Positions 10,375-21,809 of a DNA stretch of 64,000 bases are shown piece after piece. The number at the start of each line of letters is the position of its first letter. Positions within the stretch are counted from its first letter, which is position 1. The DNA comes from Chrysoperla carnea (lineage: Eukaryota > Arthropoda > Insecta > Neuroptera > Chrysopidae), in contig NC_058338.1 in assembly GCF_905475395.1 (NCBI RefSeq), positions 77,697,435-77,761,434 on the forward strand, given 5' to 3'. The notes below the pieces were generated by a model. That model saw only the letters and a program-made list of their open reading frames with translations, had not been told where the DNA came from and did no database searches. Position numbers and translations under genes: made by a program.

Positions 10375-13300
10375 ATGTATTATGGTAGTAGCAATTCGGA
10401 TGAATCAAGGGTGTGCTATTTAGCTTTTTTAAATTATCTTAAATTAAAGAATAGGTTATCAAATATTATAAGCTTTAAAGTTTTGCCAAATGATGACTCA
10501 TTGTCGGCGCCAAATTTCAATAATTATATCGTTTTTTTTTTATCGCTCATGTTGTAGGTTATCGAGTGGATTAACAATGCATCAATATCGGTTAATACAG
10601 CAGAAAAAATTGAATTACTACATAAAATTCAAGAAGTTGTCATTAACAAGTCACCAAATTTATTATTACGATTATTGTCAGATATTCTAACATTTACAAC
10701 AGATCGAGATGCTGAAGCTCGAAAATGGCTTGTGGGATTTATGGAAGAAGCTTGGTAAATGAATATAATTAACTAAGTAAAACAATATTAAATTTCGCAA
10801 TGTTTATCGAACTTTTGTAACTAAAAACATTTCATATGTATATTCCCGAACATATATTTCCGTTGAGAATGCTTGTGTGCGTGCTTTAAGATTACTGTAA
10901 AATGTTAAATATATTAATACAAAAGGCACGCATAACTTGATTTGTGAACTCTATTTATTGTCTTCGGTAATACCAAGATACTCAAAATTTATTTATTGTA
11001 TTTGCTATATTATAGGGAATAAGAGCTCTCAAATAATCAGTTCATTTGATGACTAGATACGTCGATGTGGAGGTACCAATCGAACTTCGGAACAATTTAT
11101 AAAAAATACTCGATCAATCATTAAATGAACTCAATTTTTGTAATTTTTTGGTCAAAATTACTCTTATACTGAATTTAAGCAAATTCAGAAATAAAAAATG
11201 CTTTATTCGATTTTTTTTTTCAAGAGGTATCCCTTGAGAAAATTGCAAAAATGGAGAAAAATATTTCGTGTTCAATTTCAGGCAAGCTTAGGGAATATTT
11301 GTCTGATGGTATATGAACTTGATTTTCATGACTTTTGGATCCCATTTATTTTTTAAAATCGCTAAACCGACCGAAAGTTTTCTTGCCAAATCGATTAAGT
11401 TTTGTTAAGAATTAAAATCTATATTAAGGAGGGGGGGGAAGGGGTCAGAGATACCAAAAAAAGCATATTTTTCTAATTATATTAGTATTTTGAAACTTAT
11501 TTTACATTATTAAGCATTATTCGCGATCCTTAAAATATTTTGCTACATTTTCATAAAAAAATTTTGAAAATTCCTCCAGATGAGAACCGGGTTAACTCAA
11601 AAACACAAATTTTCTATTCGGTAGTCAGGATAATTCATGATTGCTTCATCTGAAATTAAAAAACCAAAAAGATTTATCTAGTACATAAGTTTGTCTTGAA
11701 CTTGAAGCAAGGAATTAAAAAAATGTTTATTCATTTTTGAATTTTTGGTGAAAGTGCAATAAAAAAACTCCTATTTAAACTTTGATTTTTGACAAAAATT
11801 TATGTTTTGTTTAATTAAAAAAATAAGTTTTAATTGAAAAAAAATTCTTCGTTCAGAAATTAGTATTTAGTATGTAAATGAACTGTACAAAGTTTAGGCG
11901 AAATCTGTCCGAAGGTTTTCAACAAAAATTTTGACTACCGATTTTAAAAAAAGTTTTGAGAAAAACGCGGTTAAAGTTTGATAAATGAATAAAATAAAGA
12001 AATACATATAAAAATACATGAATAAAATAGAGATAAAAAAAAGCGCCCAGAGACTCAGTTGTCTATAACTTGGAAAGTTTTGCTCTTAATGACTTCAAAT
12101 TTTCATAGAATATTCCTTATAAGTTGTAGTTTTAACCTTTATCCATCTGAGTAATTAATATGTATTTCGCTTGTTTGTTTATTGCTGGCGAATATATTAA
12201 AATCTAAAATAAAAATAAAATTTTATATTTTTCAAAATTTTTAGTAAAAAAAATCATCAAGCAATCGAAACAATCATGCCTAATCTACATATGTTATTGT
12301 GTGATGAATCTTCCGTACAAGTTCAAAAACGTGTTATACAAGCTGCAAAATCAATTTTTAAAAATATGCTAATTTGGCTATCAAAAGATTCTCAAATCAC
12401 TGAATCGATGGAGCAAGCATGGAATCAATTTAGTTCTATTAAGGTATACATATTGTTAATCTTTTTATTTCATTTACATCGTAGTCGTTTTTTTTTTATT
12501 TTTAAAATTTTTTTACAGTTGGAAATATTAAACATGATTGATAGTGATAATGATGGAATTCGTACGAATTCAGTAAAATTTCTTGAGTCGGTTGTACTCA
12601 TTCAAACTTATCCCGAACAAGGGGCTACACGAAACGAGAGTGATTTTTCATTAGAAGACATTCCATTAACATTAAAATTTGCCCGTCGGAGAAAATTAGA
12701 AGAGGAAGCTAAGTAAGTTCACAAAATAAGAATTTAAGATATTATTTTAAGGGATAATAGAAGTAGAATTAATGATACCGCCCTAAATTAGTTTACAACT
12801 TACATTATACACGGACATAAAATAATTTTATAAATTCAAGCCTTGTCGGAATTTTGATTGTGTAAAGTGTGAGATCAATAGCTGCGTTTGATGGATAAGA
12901 TTTTTAGATGAATGCTACTGAATATGATGACGACCTTTCGATAGGACAATCGGGGCTGTGCTCCGGGGCTCCCGTCTCGGGGGCTCCTTTCTCAAAAAAC
13001 GTGCCACCTTCTTTTTTTTCTCATTTGTTTAATGCCAGGTAGACATTAGTAAACTAATCAGTTCAATCAAAGATGTTAAAGAGTTAGCCCGTTTTTTGAC
13101 TATCCAGAATTCGTCTAGTTATCCGGATGTGTATGCAGCACTTATATTCGTATCTTAATGTGACAAGCTATACACAGTAATTTATCCGTAAAATCTACGA
13201 AAAAGAGGCTTTAGTTACAAGTTCTTGCGTTTTTATGTAACGAAATGTTTTGAAAGTTCTTGAAAGCATTGCAAGTGTATCATGAGTATCATGACTGTTT

Positions 13301-16300
13301 CTACAAGTTAGTATAAGATGTGAATACAAATAGCCCAATCGAATTAATATTTGATTTTAAAATTAAAAATAATCGAATTATGCAACAAACAAAATTTATG
13401 GCTCCCTCTTTTCAGGTCTAAATCGGAAATATAGATTCTAGAAAAAAAATGATAAGTACCAAAATTGTAGGAAATTTAATTTTAAATAACTTTGGTAATG
13501 ACCATTTTTCGTGTAAAATTGAAAATCAACGATTTATTCAATAAACAAAAATTTACCCTCAAATTAAAGATGGCGGATGACGCAACAGGGTTGGAATCCC
13601 GAAAATCGAAATATAGACTGACAGTGAACCCCTCTAACGATTTCCGAAGAAAATGCTATAGTAAATTATCGCCCTTCCAATTTGCGTATTTTTTGGACAG
13701 TCCCAAAAAAAAAAAACTAAAAAATAAAGACACATAAAATTTATAAATTAACAAAATTTAATTTTTAGTCACATATTCACTCTACTCATAAAATTCCATG
13801 GATCGGCTCACATAAGCAGTGTAAATTTAATGGCATGTATGGGTGCGGTATGTAGAATAGCAAAAGCACGTCCTGAATTTATGCCACGAGTAGTGATTGC
13901 CCTGGAACAATTACTTTCAAATTTACCACCAACGTTAACACCATCTCAAGTGAGCTCAGTGAAGAAACATATGAAGTTACAATTGATAAACATTTTAAAA
14001 CATCCTAGTTCATATGAATTACAACATACAATTATTGCAACATTAAACGAACTGGGTGTTAGCGCTCAAGAAATAAATCGTGCTTTACCAAAATTAGATG
14101 AACATCAACGTAAAAAATATGCTAAACGTAACATTGAAACCATAACCAATCAACAATCACCGTCAGTACCTTTAGCAAAACGTCCTCGTTTAGAAATGAC
14201 ACCTGAATCACGTGAAATAATTATTGAAGATACAGAAAAACCAAAAGAGATGGCATTGAAAATGAATGAACAATTTATTTTTGATAATTTAAACAATGAG
14301 ACTGTCACCCAAATTGTTATGAAAACAATGCATTCATTACCAAATGTAATGCCATCACATTTTAGCTCGAATTATACACCAGTTGCAAATCCTGGAACAT
14401 CATCACAACTGCGAAAATTAGCTAAATTATTAGCTGTACAATTTACTGAAGCTGGTGTTGGGCCAGGATGTAGTAATAGTAATACGGCGGCGACTGTTAC
14501 TGCTTCGGTTACAGTAAACGACAATCGAATGGATGAAGAAATAGTTAAAGAAATTAAGAAAGAAGTAATTGATCCTGAAGAAGAAAAAGCGATGAATAAA
14601 GGTAATTTAAAAAAAAAAAAAAAAATTTTCACGAATTTAATAAAAAGAACCGTAAAAAATCAGTGTTCCGTACTATAAGTTGTTAAATACAAATACAATC
14701 TCTTTCAAAACAGACTCCATTTAACGTAGTAAACGTACAAGCGCGGATCCACCGATGTGGGCACGATGGGCATGCTCACAACCTTAATAGACATTTATCG
14801 AGCGAAATCAACAGAAAAGGGAATAAGAGTAATTTTCGAATTCAATTCACATACCTCTATTAGATTCCGTTATTCAGAGATTGTCTCCGGAGATACTCGA
14901 TCTATTTCAGTTGGGAGTTTTTTTTCCTGAACTAAATGTTAGTGTCAGGGACTGGGATATCGGTATCGAGACAGATGATCCTGATGCACCGGCTATTCAT
15001 AATTAACGATAGTTAATCAACTGTTATAGATGAATACGCCATATCAAAGTCGATAGCTCATCTCATTGAAGCGTGCGACCAAGATTTGTATCCTAACATA
15101 TAAAATTTTTTACAAATACCGCAGAGGGATCGTTTTCTGCTCTTCGCAGAGTATAATATTGATTACGTGCCTCAATGGCACACAAAATATTATCCGAACT
15201 TGCTCTTCTAAATATACGCAAAGATGTGAACCTTGATATCAATGTTTTCGCGAAGAAGAATCGTAAGCTTGAGTTTGCAGTTCAAGTAAGCGCCTAGATA
15301 AAATTATTTAATATTTTTTTTTTTATTTAAAAAAATTGGCAACAGACAAAATTATTTAATTTAAAATTTATATTAGCGTTTACGTTCACTGAGGGCAGTT
15401 TAGTAGTTTTGCGTGAGCGAACAAACTAACATTTTACAAGTTTATTAATTACACAACGGGAACGTTCGCCCTACTTTGCCCACGTGGAACTGTACTAAAA
15501 TCTTGGTCAGGGCGTCATATATTTTTTTAAACTTCTCCTTTAAAGGATTTAACTATATCGATAATGACCGAGTTCATACTCTGACTTGCACTTGGCCGAT
15601 TTTCGACTGGCAGTGACCATAACCTTTTTTGAGGGTTGGATCCGCTCCTGATGGAAAAAATATTCGAAGGAAGAGTAAGTCTTAGTAAGTTTTAAAAGCT
15701 CTGAAAAAGTCTTAGGAAGTCTGAATAACTCTGAATTTCTCAACGTTTTTCTGGACTGTCTAATTATCGAGTTATCTAAAATTATTAAGTCTGAATTAGA
15801 CAGTCCAAAAACGTTGAGAAATTCAGAGTTATTCAGAGTTCCTAAGATTTTTTAAGACTTCTTTTTTCTTCAAATATTTTATGCCACCAGGGTAGAAACA
15901 GTTTTTATAGTGAATTTCCATGACCTTCAACTTCTCCAACGAATTTTGTTTTTATGAACTCGATAAATTCAAAATTGGTACAAAGTAGTGGCTTAGTGGT
16001 GATATTTGTTGATTTTTTCAATCGTGCAAAATCTACGTTATTTTACTATCCTATGCCTTTCTAAAATTATTTCTAAATTTCTTAAAAAAATTCCCGTTTT
16101 AATCTAAATTAAAGATTATTTTTTATCAATAAATAATAATTTCACTTTTATTTCTAGGTAAAGATGAAGAAAAAGCAATTCGAAAGCCACGTATAAAAAC
16201 ATTACGATTAGATCAAATAACGAAACCATTGACATTAGATACACGACAATATTTATTAGAAACATCCGTTAAAAGAATATTACGTGCTGAACAAGCTGCA

Positions 16301-17989
16301 ATTAAATCGGGTGCATCTGTTTTACGTAATAAAATAATTACAACTTTAGCTAGTACATTTGGTCCATCTGTACGTGAAACAGTTTTAGCATTCATTCTAG
16401 AAGATCTAAAAGCACATATTGACATAGCATTAGCTTGGTTATATGAAGAATATAGCTATATGCAAGGATTCAGTCGTATGACAAACGTTTTGAGGCGTGA
16501 TGGCAAACCAAATCAAAGTTACAACGATTTATTATGTGCTATATTAACAAATTTAGAAGGTGAAATTAAAGATCGTGATTTACTATTATCACGAATTGTT
16601 TTAGAAGCACCGCTAATAACTGAAGAAGCTGTTGATATATTAAAAAGAGTATGTATTCAAGAGAATCGTGCAAGTGCTATCATGGCACTATTATACGATT
16701 TAATATCGCGACGTCCGACAAAAGCAATTATATTCGTTCACGTTTTATTACATCATACATCTCACGAGAATACAATTGTCCGTGAAGAGGCTACTACACG
16801 TGTTCTACAATTATATAAGCGTTCTGGTAAAGAATTTCAAAGTGTTATCGAAGAGCAAGCAATTGTTTATTTAGATTTCCTGACACAATCACAACCTCCA
16901 CCAATTTTATTCGGTGAAGATGTTGGACGTCCAAAAATTATTGACAATTGGAACGATGAAACATGTAAAGCATGTCTTTATCTTTATTTAGCACTTTTAC
17001 CAATCAAGGAAACCTTAATTCATGAATTATCGCGAATATATACACAAACCACAGCGGATACAAAACGTATTATATTACGTTTACTCGAACAACCTGTGCG
17101 GGGTATGGGAATGGATTCCCCTGAATTATTAACACTCGTTGAAAGTTGTCCAAAAGGTGCTGAAACGTTAGTGACTCGTGTTATACATATATTAACTGAT
17201 CGTGGACCGCCTAGTGCAGTACTTGTATCAAAAGTACGGGAATTATATCAAACACGAGTGTCAGATGTACGCTTTTTAATACCGGTGTTAAATGGTTTAA
17301 CGAAAAGAGAAATTATTGGGGCATTACCGAAATTGATTAAATTGAATCCAGTGGTGGTGAAAGAAGTTTTTAATCGTTTATTAGCTGGTCATTCTGATGG
17401 TCCTATTACACCTGCTGAATTATTAATTGCATTACACTCAATTGATCAATCAAAAGCTGATTTAAAAACGGTCATGAAAGCAACTTCATTATGCTTTGCT
17501 GAGAAACATATTTATACACAAGAAGTTTTGGCTGTAGTCATGCAACAGTTAATGGATGTAACACCGTTACCTACGCTTTTAATGCGAACTGTAATACAAT
17601 CACTATCGTTATATCCACGTCTCTCTGGGTTCGTTATGAATATATTGCAACGATTGATATTAAAACAAGTATGGAAACAAAAGGTAGTATGGGAAGGTTT
17701 TATTAAATGTTGTCAGCGTACAAAACCACAAAGTTTTCAAGTTTTATTACAATTACCAACAGCACAATTAGCTGAAGCGTTGTCAATATGTCCCGATTTA
17801 CAGAAACCATTGTCAGAACATGTGAAATCATTCACTGAATCACAACGGGCACATTTACCAGCATCTATTATGGATGTTCTAAGTGGAAAAATAGCAGCAA
17901 CTCCTGCTGTCTCTGAAGTTGTTACCCCAAAAATTGAGTCTGCAAATGATGTTTTACCGAATGAGCCATTGCCGCCTGGTATGGATTAA
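10375..17989 (+). CDS. SYMPK: Symplekin (mRNA 3'-end processing scaffold), about 1096 aa
   Basis: Secure exons are 10558..10754, 12245..12443, 12519..12712, 13769..14601 and 16158..17989 (stop at the end). They are phase-consistent and total 1085 codons. A tentative first exon 10375..10410 (MYYGSSNSDESR) joins in phase to VIEWINNASIS, but its donor (AGG|GTGTGC) is weak, so the true start may lie elsewhere upstream. The N-terminal Symplekin/Pta1 HEAT region covers about residues 10-290, with DSDNDGIRTNSVKFLES and NLPPTLTPSQVSSVKKHMKL. The Symplekin C-terminal domain lies at about 845-1025, with RFLIPVLNGL, LPKLIKLNPVVVKEVFNRLL and WEGFIKCCQRTKPQSFQV. Symplekin scaffolds CPSF/CstF and the histone pre-mRNA cleavage complex and binds Ssu72. 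A basic, poorly conserved linker (about 330-520) separates the halves. Human and fly proteins are about 1270 and 1165 aa. Confidence 0.95.
13010..13335. repeat. Dispersed repeat, partner of 40934-41432
   Basis: Several ordered blocks are shared with the 40.9 kb region: ATCAGTTCAATCAAAGATGT, AGTTATCCGGATGTGT, AAAATCTACGAAAAAGAGGC, TTCTTGCGTTTTT, and GAGTATCATGACTG followed by TTTCTACAAG. The copy lies in Symplekin intron 4. The class of element is unknown. Confidence 0.65.
15645..15895. mobile_element. Fold-back (MITE-like) in Symplekin intron 5
   Basis: Left arm about 15651-15770 and right arm about 15795-15895 are inverted copies, for example AACTCTGAATTTCTCAACGT against ACGTTGAGAAATTCAGAGTT and TGGACTGTCTAATT against AATTAGACAGTCCA. 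The loop is about 25 bp. No coding capacity. Confidence 0.75.
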
Positions 17990-18383
17990 AAATAATTTCA
18001 AAATAGGACTGTTTTGTGAAACTACGAAACTTCAACTTTCAAGTCAAGCACGTCATGGAAAGGTATAAAATCTTGTATACTATGAAAAATTGTCAAATTC
18101 GTTAGAGGGAGCTTGAAGAAGGCGATAGTTTGCGGTCTTCTTTCATCTTCATGGAAAAGAATAAGAGCAATACTTTAGTAAATGTAATTTATAAAATCCA
18201 TTGTGTTTATTTTCTCGTTAATTCTTTGTACCACATCGCTGATTTTTCTTGGCCACCGAATTGCATCTAATTATTACTCGGATAACCTAGATGCTTAATT
18301 ATCTATTCCCGGAAAATCAAACGTCCTTATTTGTCCTTTTATTTTCGAATTAATTTTTAAAAACACGTAGATAGCTCAACTAA

Positions 18384-18916
18384 GGGGCCATCCATAAATT
18401 ACGTTACATCAATTTTACGATTTTGAATCCCTCTTTCTCCCTTGCCACAGATGGTCACATTTTTTAAGCTCCTCCTAAATTCTTAATAAAAATCTTTAAT
18501 AAAATCAAGATTAAATCAAATAATTTAAATAATAGACAGAACAAAAGATTAATTAAGTTAAGACAAACGAATGATTACGTTAATAAAATATTTATGTCAA
18601 AAATATCCGTAGTATCAACATCTTTTCTTCCATCCACATAGCGTTATCATCATTCGAATTTTTCGGGCACGTCTAACCTTTTCTTGTTTAAAAAAATTTA
18701 TAGTATGGGAAAATTTAGAAAGGGAGTATAATAATAACTTGGTTTTTATGAATTAGTTTTTTTTCTTTTTACATATAAATTTTGCGTTCATATTTTAAAT
18801 TTTAATATGTGAAGTCACAAAATTTTCGACTCCTCTTACTCTTTATGACACATTGCCACATTTTGATGGCCCCTCCAACCTCCCTTGACGTCCGACGTAA
18901 TTAATGGATGGTCTCT
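18384..18916. mobile_element. MITE-like element with GGGGCCATCCATAAATTACG ends
   Basis: The left end reads GGGGCCATCCATAAATTACG. The right end is its inverted counterpart, ACGTAATTAATGGATGGTCT. Internal inverted words also match (GGTCACATTTTTTAAGCTCC against GCCACATTTTGATGGCCCC). It is about 530 bp, has no reading frame, and lies downstream of Symplekin. Confidence 0.7.
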
Positions 18917-19239
18917 AATCTAGAATGTGTAAAAAATGTTGTCTTATGCTCATTTAAATCTTTGCATTTCGCAATTTTTAATAGTTTACTTTCTTATTAT
19001 TCTTTCTTCTAAGTTTCGTTTATTCTCGGGTTTTTTCAAATTATTTTTCTGTATTTTACTATTTTACATATAAAGTGTAATTTCAATCTAAACAATTGCA
19101 ATTTTCATTTGATAATTTTCAAGTTTATGAGTTAAATATTTCCAAGAATATTGATTAAGCCTTGGAGGCGTTAGAAATTTAAGTAAATAGTATTGGGCAT
19201 ACAATCTTAAAATCAATGATCATACTTAGATGTAAATTT

Positions 19240-19551
19240 ATACAAGATGTCACAGCAATAAGGCACATCCTTGTTGCATCAGGTAGAAAATAAAATTCTA
19301 AGGTGAAAAGTCATCTTCCATTTGTTGATTCTATGGAGGGGCGGGTGGCGAGGGGCGGGTGGCTCCCTACAAATTCACACACTTGCACACGTACTCATAC
19401 GTATACGCCATCGTAACGTTGACGCTCTCGCAGTTTCTTACCACTCCCTCCTACTAATTATTCGTGAATCGGATCCAAAAATGGAAAATGACTTTTCGTC
19501 TTAGAATTTTATTTTCTATCTGATGGCTGTTACTTCTGGGACATCCTGTAT
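19240..19551. mobile_element. Fold-back MITE with ATACAGGATGTC-type ends
   Basis: The outer ends are TATACAAGATGTCACAG (left) and GGGACATCCTGTATA (right). The inner arms CATCAGGTAGAAAATAAAAT and ATTTTATTTTCTATCTGATG are perfect inverse copies over this stretch. A short GC-rich centre (GGGGCGGGTGGCGAGGGGCG) gives a spurious open frame. About 310 bp. Confidence 0.8.
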
Positions 19552-19658
19552 ATCTATCCTTCACTCTCTTTACAAATAAATATATTTCTCTATTTAACTT
19601 ATTGTTGAATACTAAATTAAAGTATGACATTGTGTTTCTAACTCTTCCATGGTTAGCT

Positions 19659-20212
19659 TTAACCCGGCGTCATTGTGACAATCAAACAGAACATAGCCTT
19701 GTAGTCGGGTATACGAGTATTTTATTAGTTTTCTATATTAGGGAAATAGGTAGTTAAATAAAATGGGCATATTATCATCAAAAATGTAAAAAAGTTAACT
19801 GTATATAATATAAATAAATATTACATGGCCATTGTAGCCGAGTATAACTAACCTGCTCGCTCTTCAAAGACGTGAGACCTGCAAACTCCACTACTAAATA
19901 TAATAGCTAATACTTTCGTAAAATCGTGAAAGTTATGCAATTCATTATTTAAAAAAAAAAATTAATAAATAAATACGTTGTATTTATAAATGTTACGTGG
20001 CTATTGTGGCCGGGTATAACTCATCCGCGTGCTCTTCGCATACATGCAAACTTTACCGTAGCCGCAGCGACATTAAATAGAATAGCTTAATACGCTCAAA
20101 GAGGTCAAGGGTCGCAGTTACTGTGAGCGTCAAATAACGCAAAATAATTATTAGGGTTTTAAAAACCGTCGCGTCGGGTATTTGACACCCGAGAACAGTG
20201 ACGCCAGGTTAA
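19659..20212. mobile_element. piggyBac-type MITE flanked by TTAA
   Basis: TTAA (19659-19662) is followed by CCCGGCGTCATTGT. The other end reads ACAGTGACGCCAGG followed by TTAA (20209-20212). Duplicated TTAA and inverted ends beginning CC(C/T)GG are the piggyBac signature. The interior has repeated GTCGGGTAT / CCGGGTATAACT motifs and no transposase. About 546 bp without the target site. Confidence 0.8.
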
Positions 20213-20745
20213 TGGTAAAAAATTTAAAAAATCATTGCTCTATCAAATAAATAAAAATGAAACGGTTAAATTAAACAATTCAAATAAACAACAATGTTTT
20301 CACATATATAGAGATTTTGTTTAAAATTATAATTTGTAATTTAGAAATATAAATATAAATTTTCCACTGAACGTTAAATCATTGTTATATAAACATTTTG
20401 TTAAATGTTTCTACTATAATTTAAAAAAAATATATATAGTTTGCGTTCATTGGGAAATTTTTAATATGCAATGGGAATGTATTATTATTTTATATGTATT
20501 ATTTAATAATAAGTGACTATTATTTTACTTAAATGATTGCATTTATTCTTTTTAATAAGATAGATAACGTTTTCAAAAATTTATTTCTTTGGTATAATCA
20601 TATAAGTAAAAGATAATATTGCATTTTAATGTTTTATCCAATAGTAAAGTATTTTTTTCAAACCATAACTCCCCAGTACTCTTTTTTTTTCGATTTTTCG
20701 CCCTAAAAATATTAATTTTATTAATAAATAAATAAGTAAATATGT

Positions 20746-20790
20746 TAAGGATGTACAGGCCCAAGGCAATTTAAAATAAAAAGCTTGATT
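20746..20790. repeat. Isolated end of the TTAAGGTAGTA family
   Basis: TTAAGGATGTACAGGCCCAA followed by GGCAATTTAAAAT is the same terminus as in the element at 21042-21373. Confidence 0.45.
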
Positions 20791-21041
20791 TTTTTTAAAT
20801 ATAAAGTTGGACTAAGTCTAAATCAATTCTGAAAAATTTTAAGGAGGGATACTCGATTATTTAAATAAATAAATGACTTTAAAATAGACATATTTAACAT
20901 TGGTCTTGTGGTAAAACGGTAGATGGATGATATGTTTTCATATATTTCTCCAAAACTAGTTGGTGGAAATTTAAAAAAAAAAAAAAAAACTATTTAAATT
21001 AAAGTTAAAATCTTAATAAACCCGTTGTGTTCGACTAATTA

Positions 21042-21373
21042 AGGATGTATGAGCACGATAGTGGGGCGACACAAATTTGAAAAATATATTTTTTCAATTT
21101 TGATGGTGAATTATGTTCTAACTTGATAATATAAGACGAAAAGTAAGAATACAATTTTTCGATATCTGAAGTAATTTTCAAAATATCGAAAATTTTTTCA
21201 ATTATTTGGCTTTCAATATTTCGAGAAACAAGGCAGATATCGAAAAATTGTATATTTATTTTCCTCTACATTCATGAAATTATAACAAAATTCATCATCA
21301 AAGTTGAAAATAAAGTACAAATAATTTCAACTCTAAATCTAAAATTGCCTTGGTGCTCCTACTACTACCTTAA
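21042..21373. mobile_element. MITE with TTAAGGATGTATGAGCAC / GTGCTCCTACTACTACCTTA ends
   Basis: The ends are inverted copies, and inner words are inverted too (ATACAATTTTTCGATATCTG against CAGATATCGAAAAATTGTAT). About 330 bp, no coding capacity. Related ends occur at 7697 and 20746. Confidence 0.75.
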
Positions 21374-21540
21374 GCTAAAAATTTACAATAAAAAAAAGAA
21401 TGTTGATACAAAAATTACAAAAAAAAAATTCGATCTGGTATAGGATCTTTATCCTAGTTGACGGTCTTATTTCCGCAGTTTAATAGAATAACATCCATTC
21501 TTCATTCATATATCAAGATTATTATGAAATTCCACAAATA

Positions 21541-21705
21541 AAATATTGCACTTTTCCCGAATCTACATTCTGTCTAAGGTACACTTTCCACAATCAGGAC
21601 AAGAAATTTGATAATTGATAAATAATTGAAAAATCATATTTTTGATAGAATATTGCACTTTTCCCGAATCTGCATTCTGTCTAAAAGGTACACTTTAGAT
21701 TGGTT
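21541..21705. repeat. Short tandem duplication
   Basis: The word ATATTGCACTTTTCCCGAAT plus the following TCTGCATTCTGTCTAA and GGTACACTTT occurs twice, at about 21543 and 21653, with a unit of about 110 bp. It lies just downstream of the tandem-LEM nuclease gene. Confidence 0.7.
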
Positions 21706-21809
21706 ACTTGAGTAGCTGTATTTCAAATCAAAGTAAACATTCATTATTTATTCTGTTCATAAAAAAAATGAATATTTATTGATCTAGATTCAATTAACTG
21801 TTCGATTTT

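Noticed and set aside
14680-15300. Less A/T-rich stretch in Symplekin intron 5, possibly a coding or mobile element
   Set aside because: No sustained frame, terminal repeats or partner copy found in the window. Left as intron sequence of unknown origin.
19322-19504. Open frame with a GC-rich start (LWRGGWRGAGG)
   Set aside because: It is the centre of a fold-back MITE.
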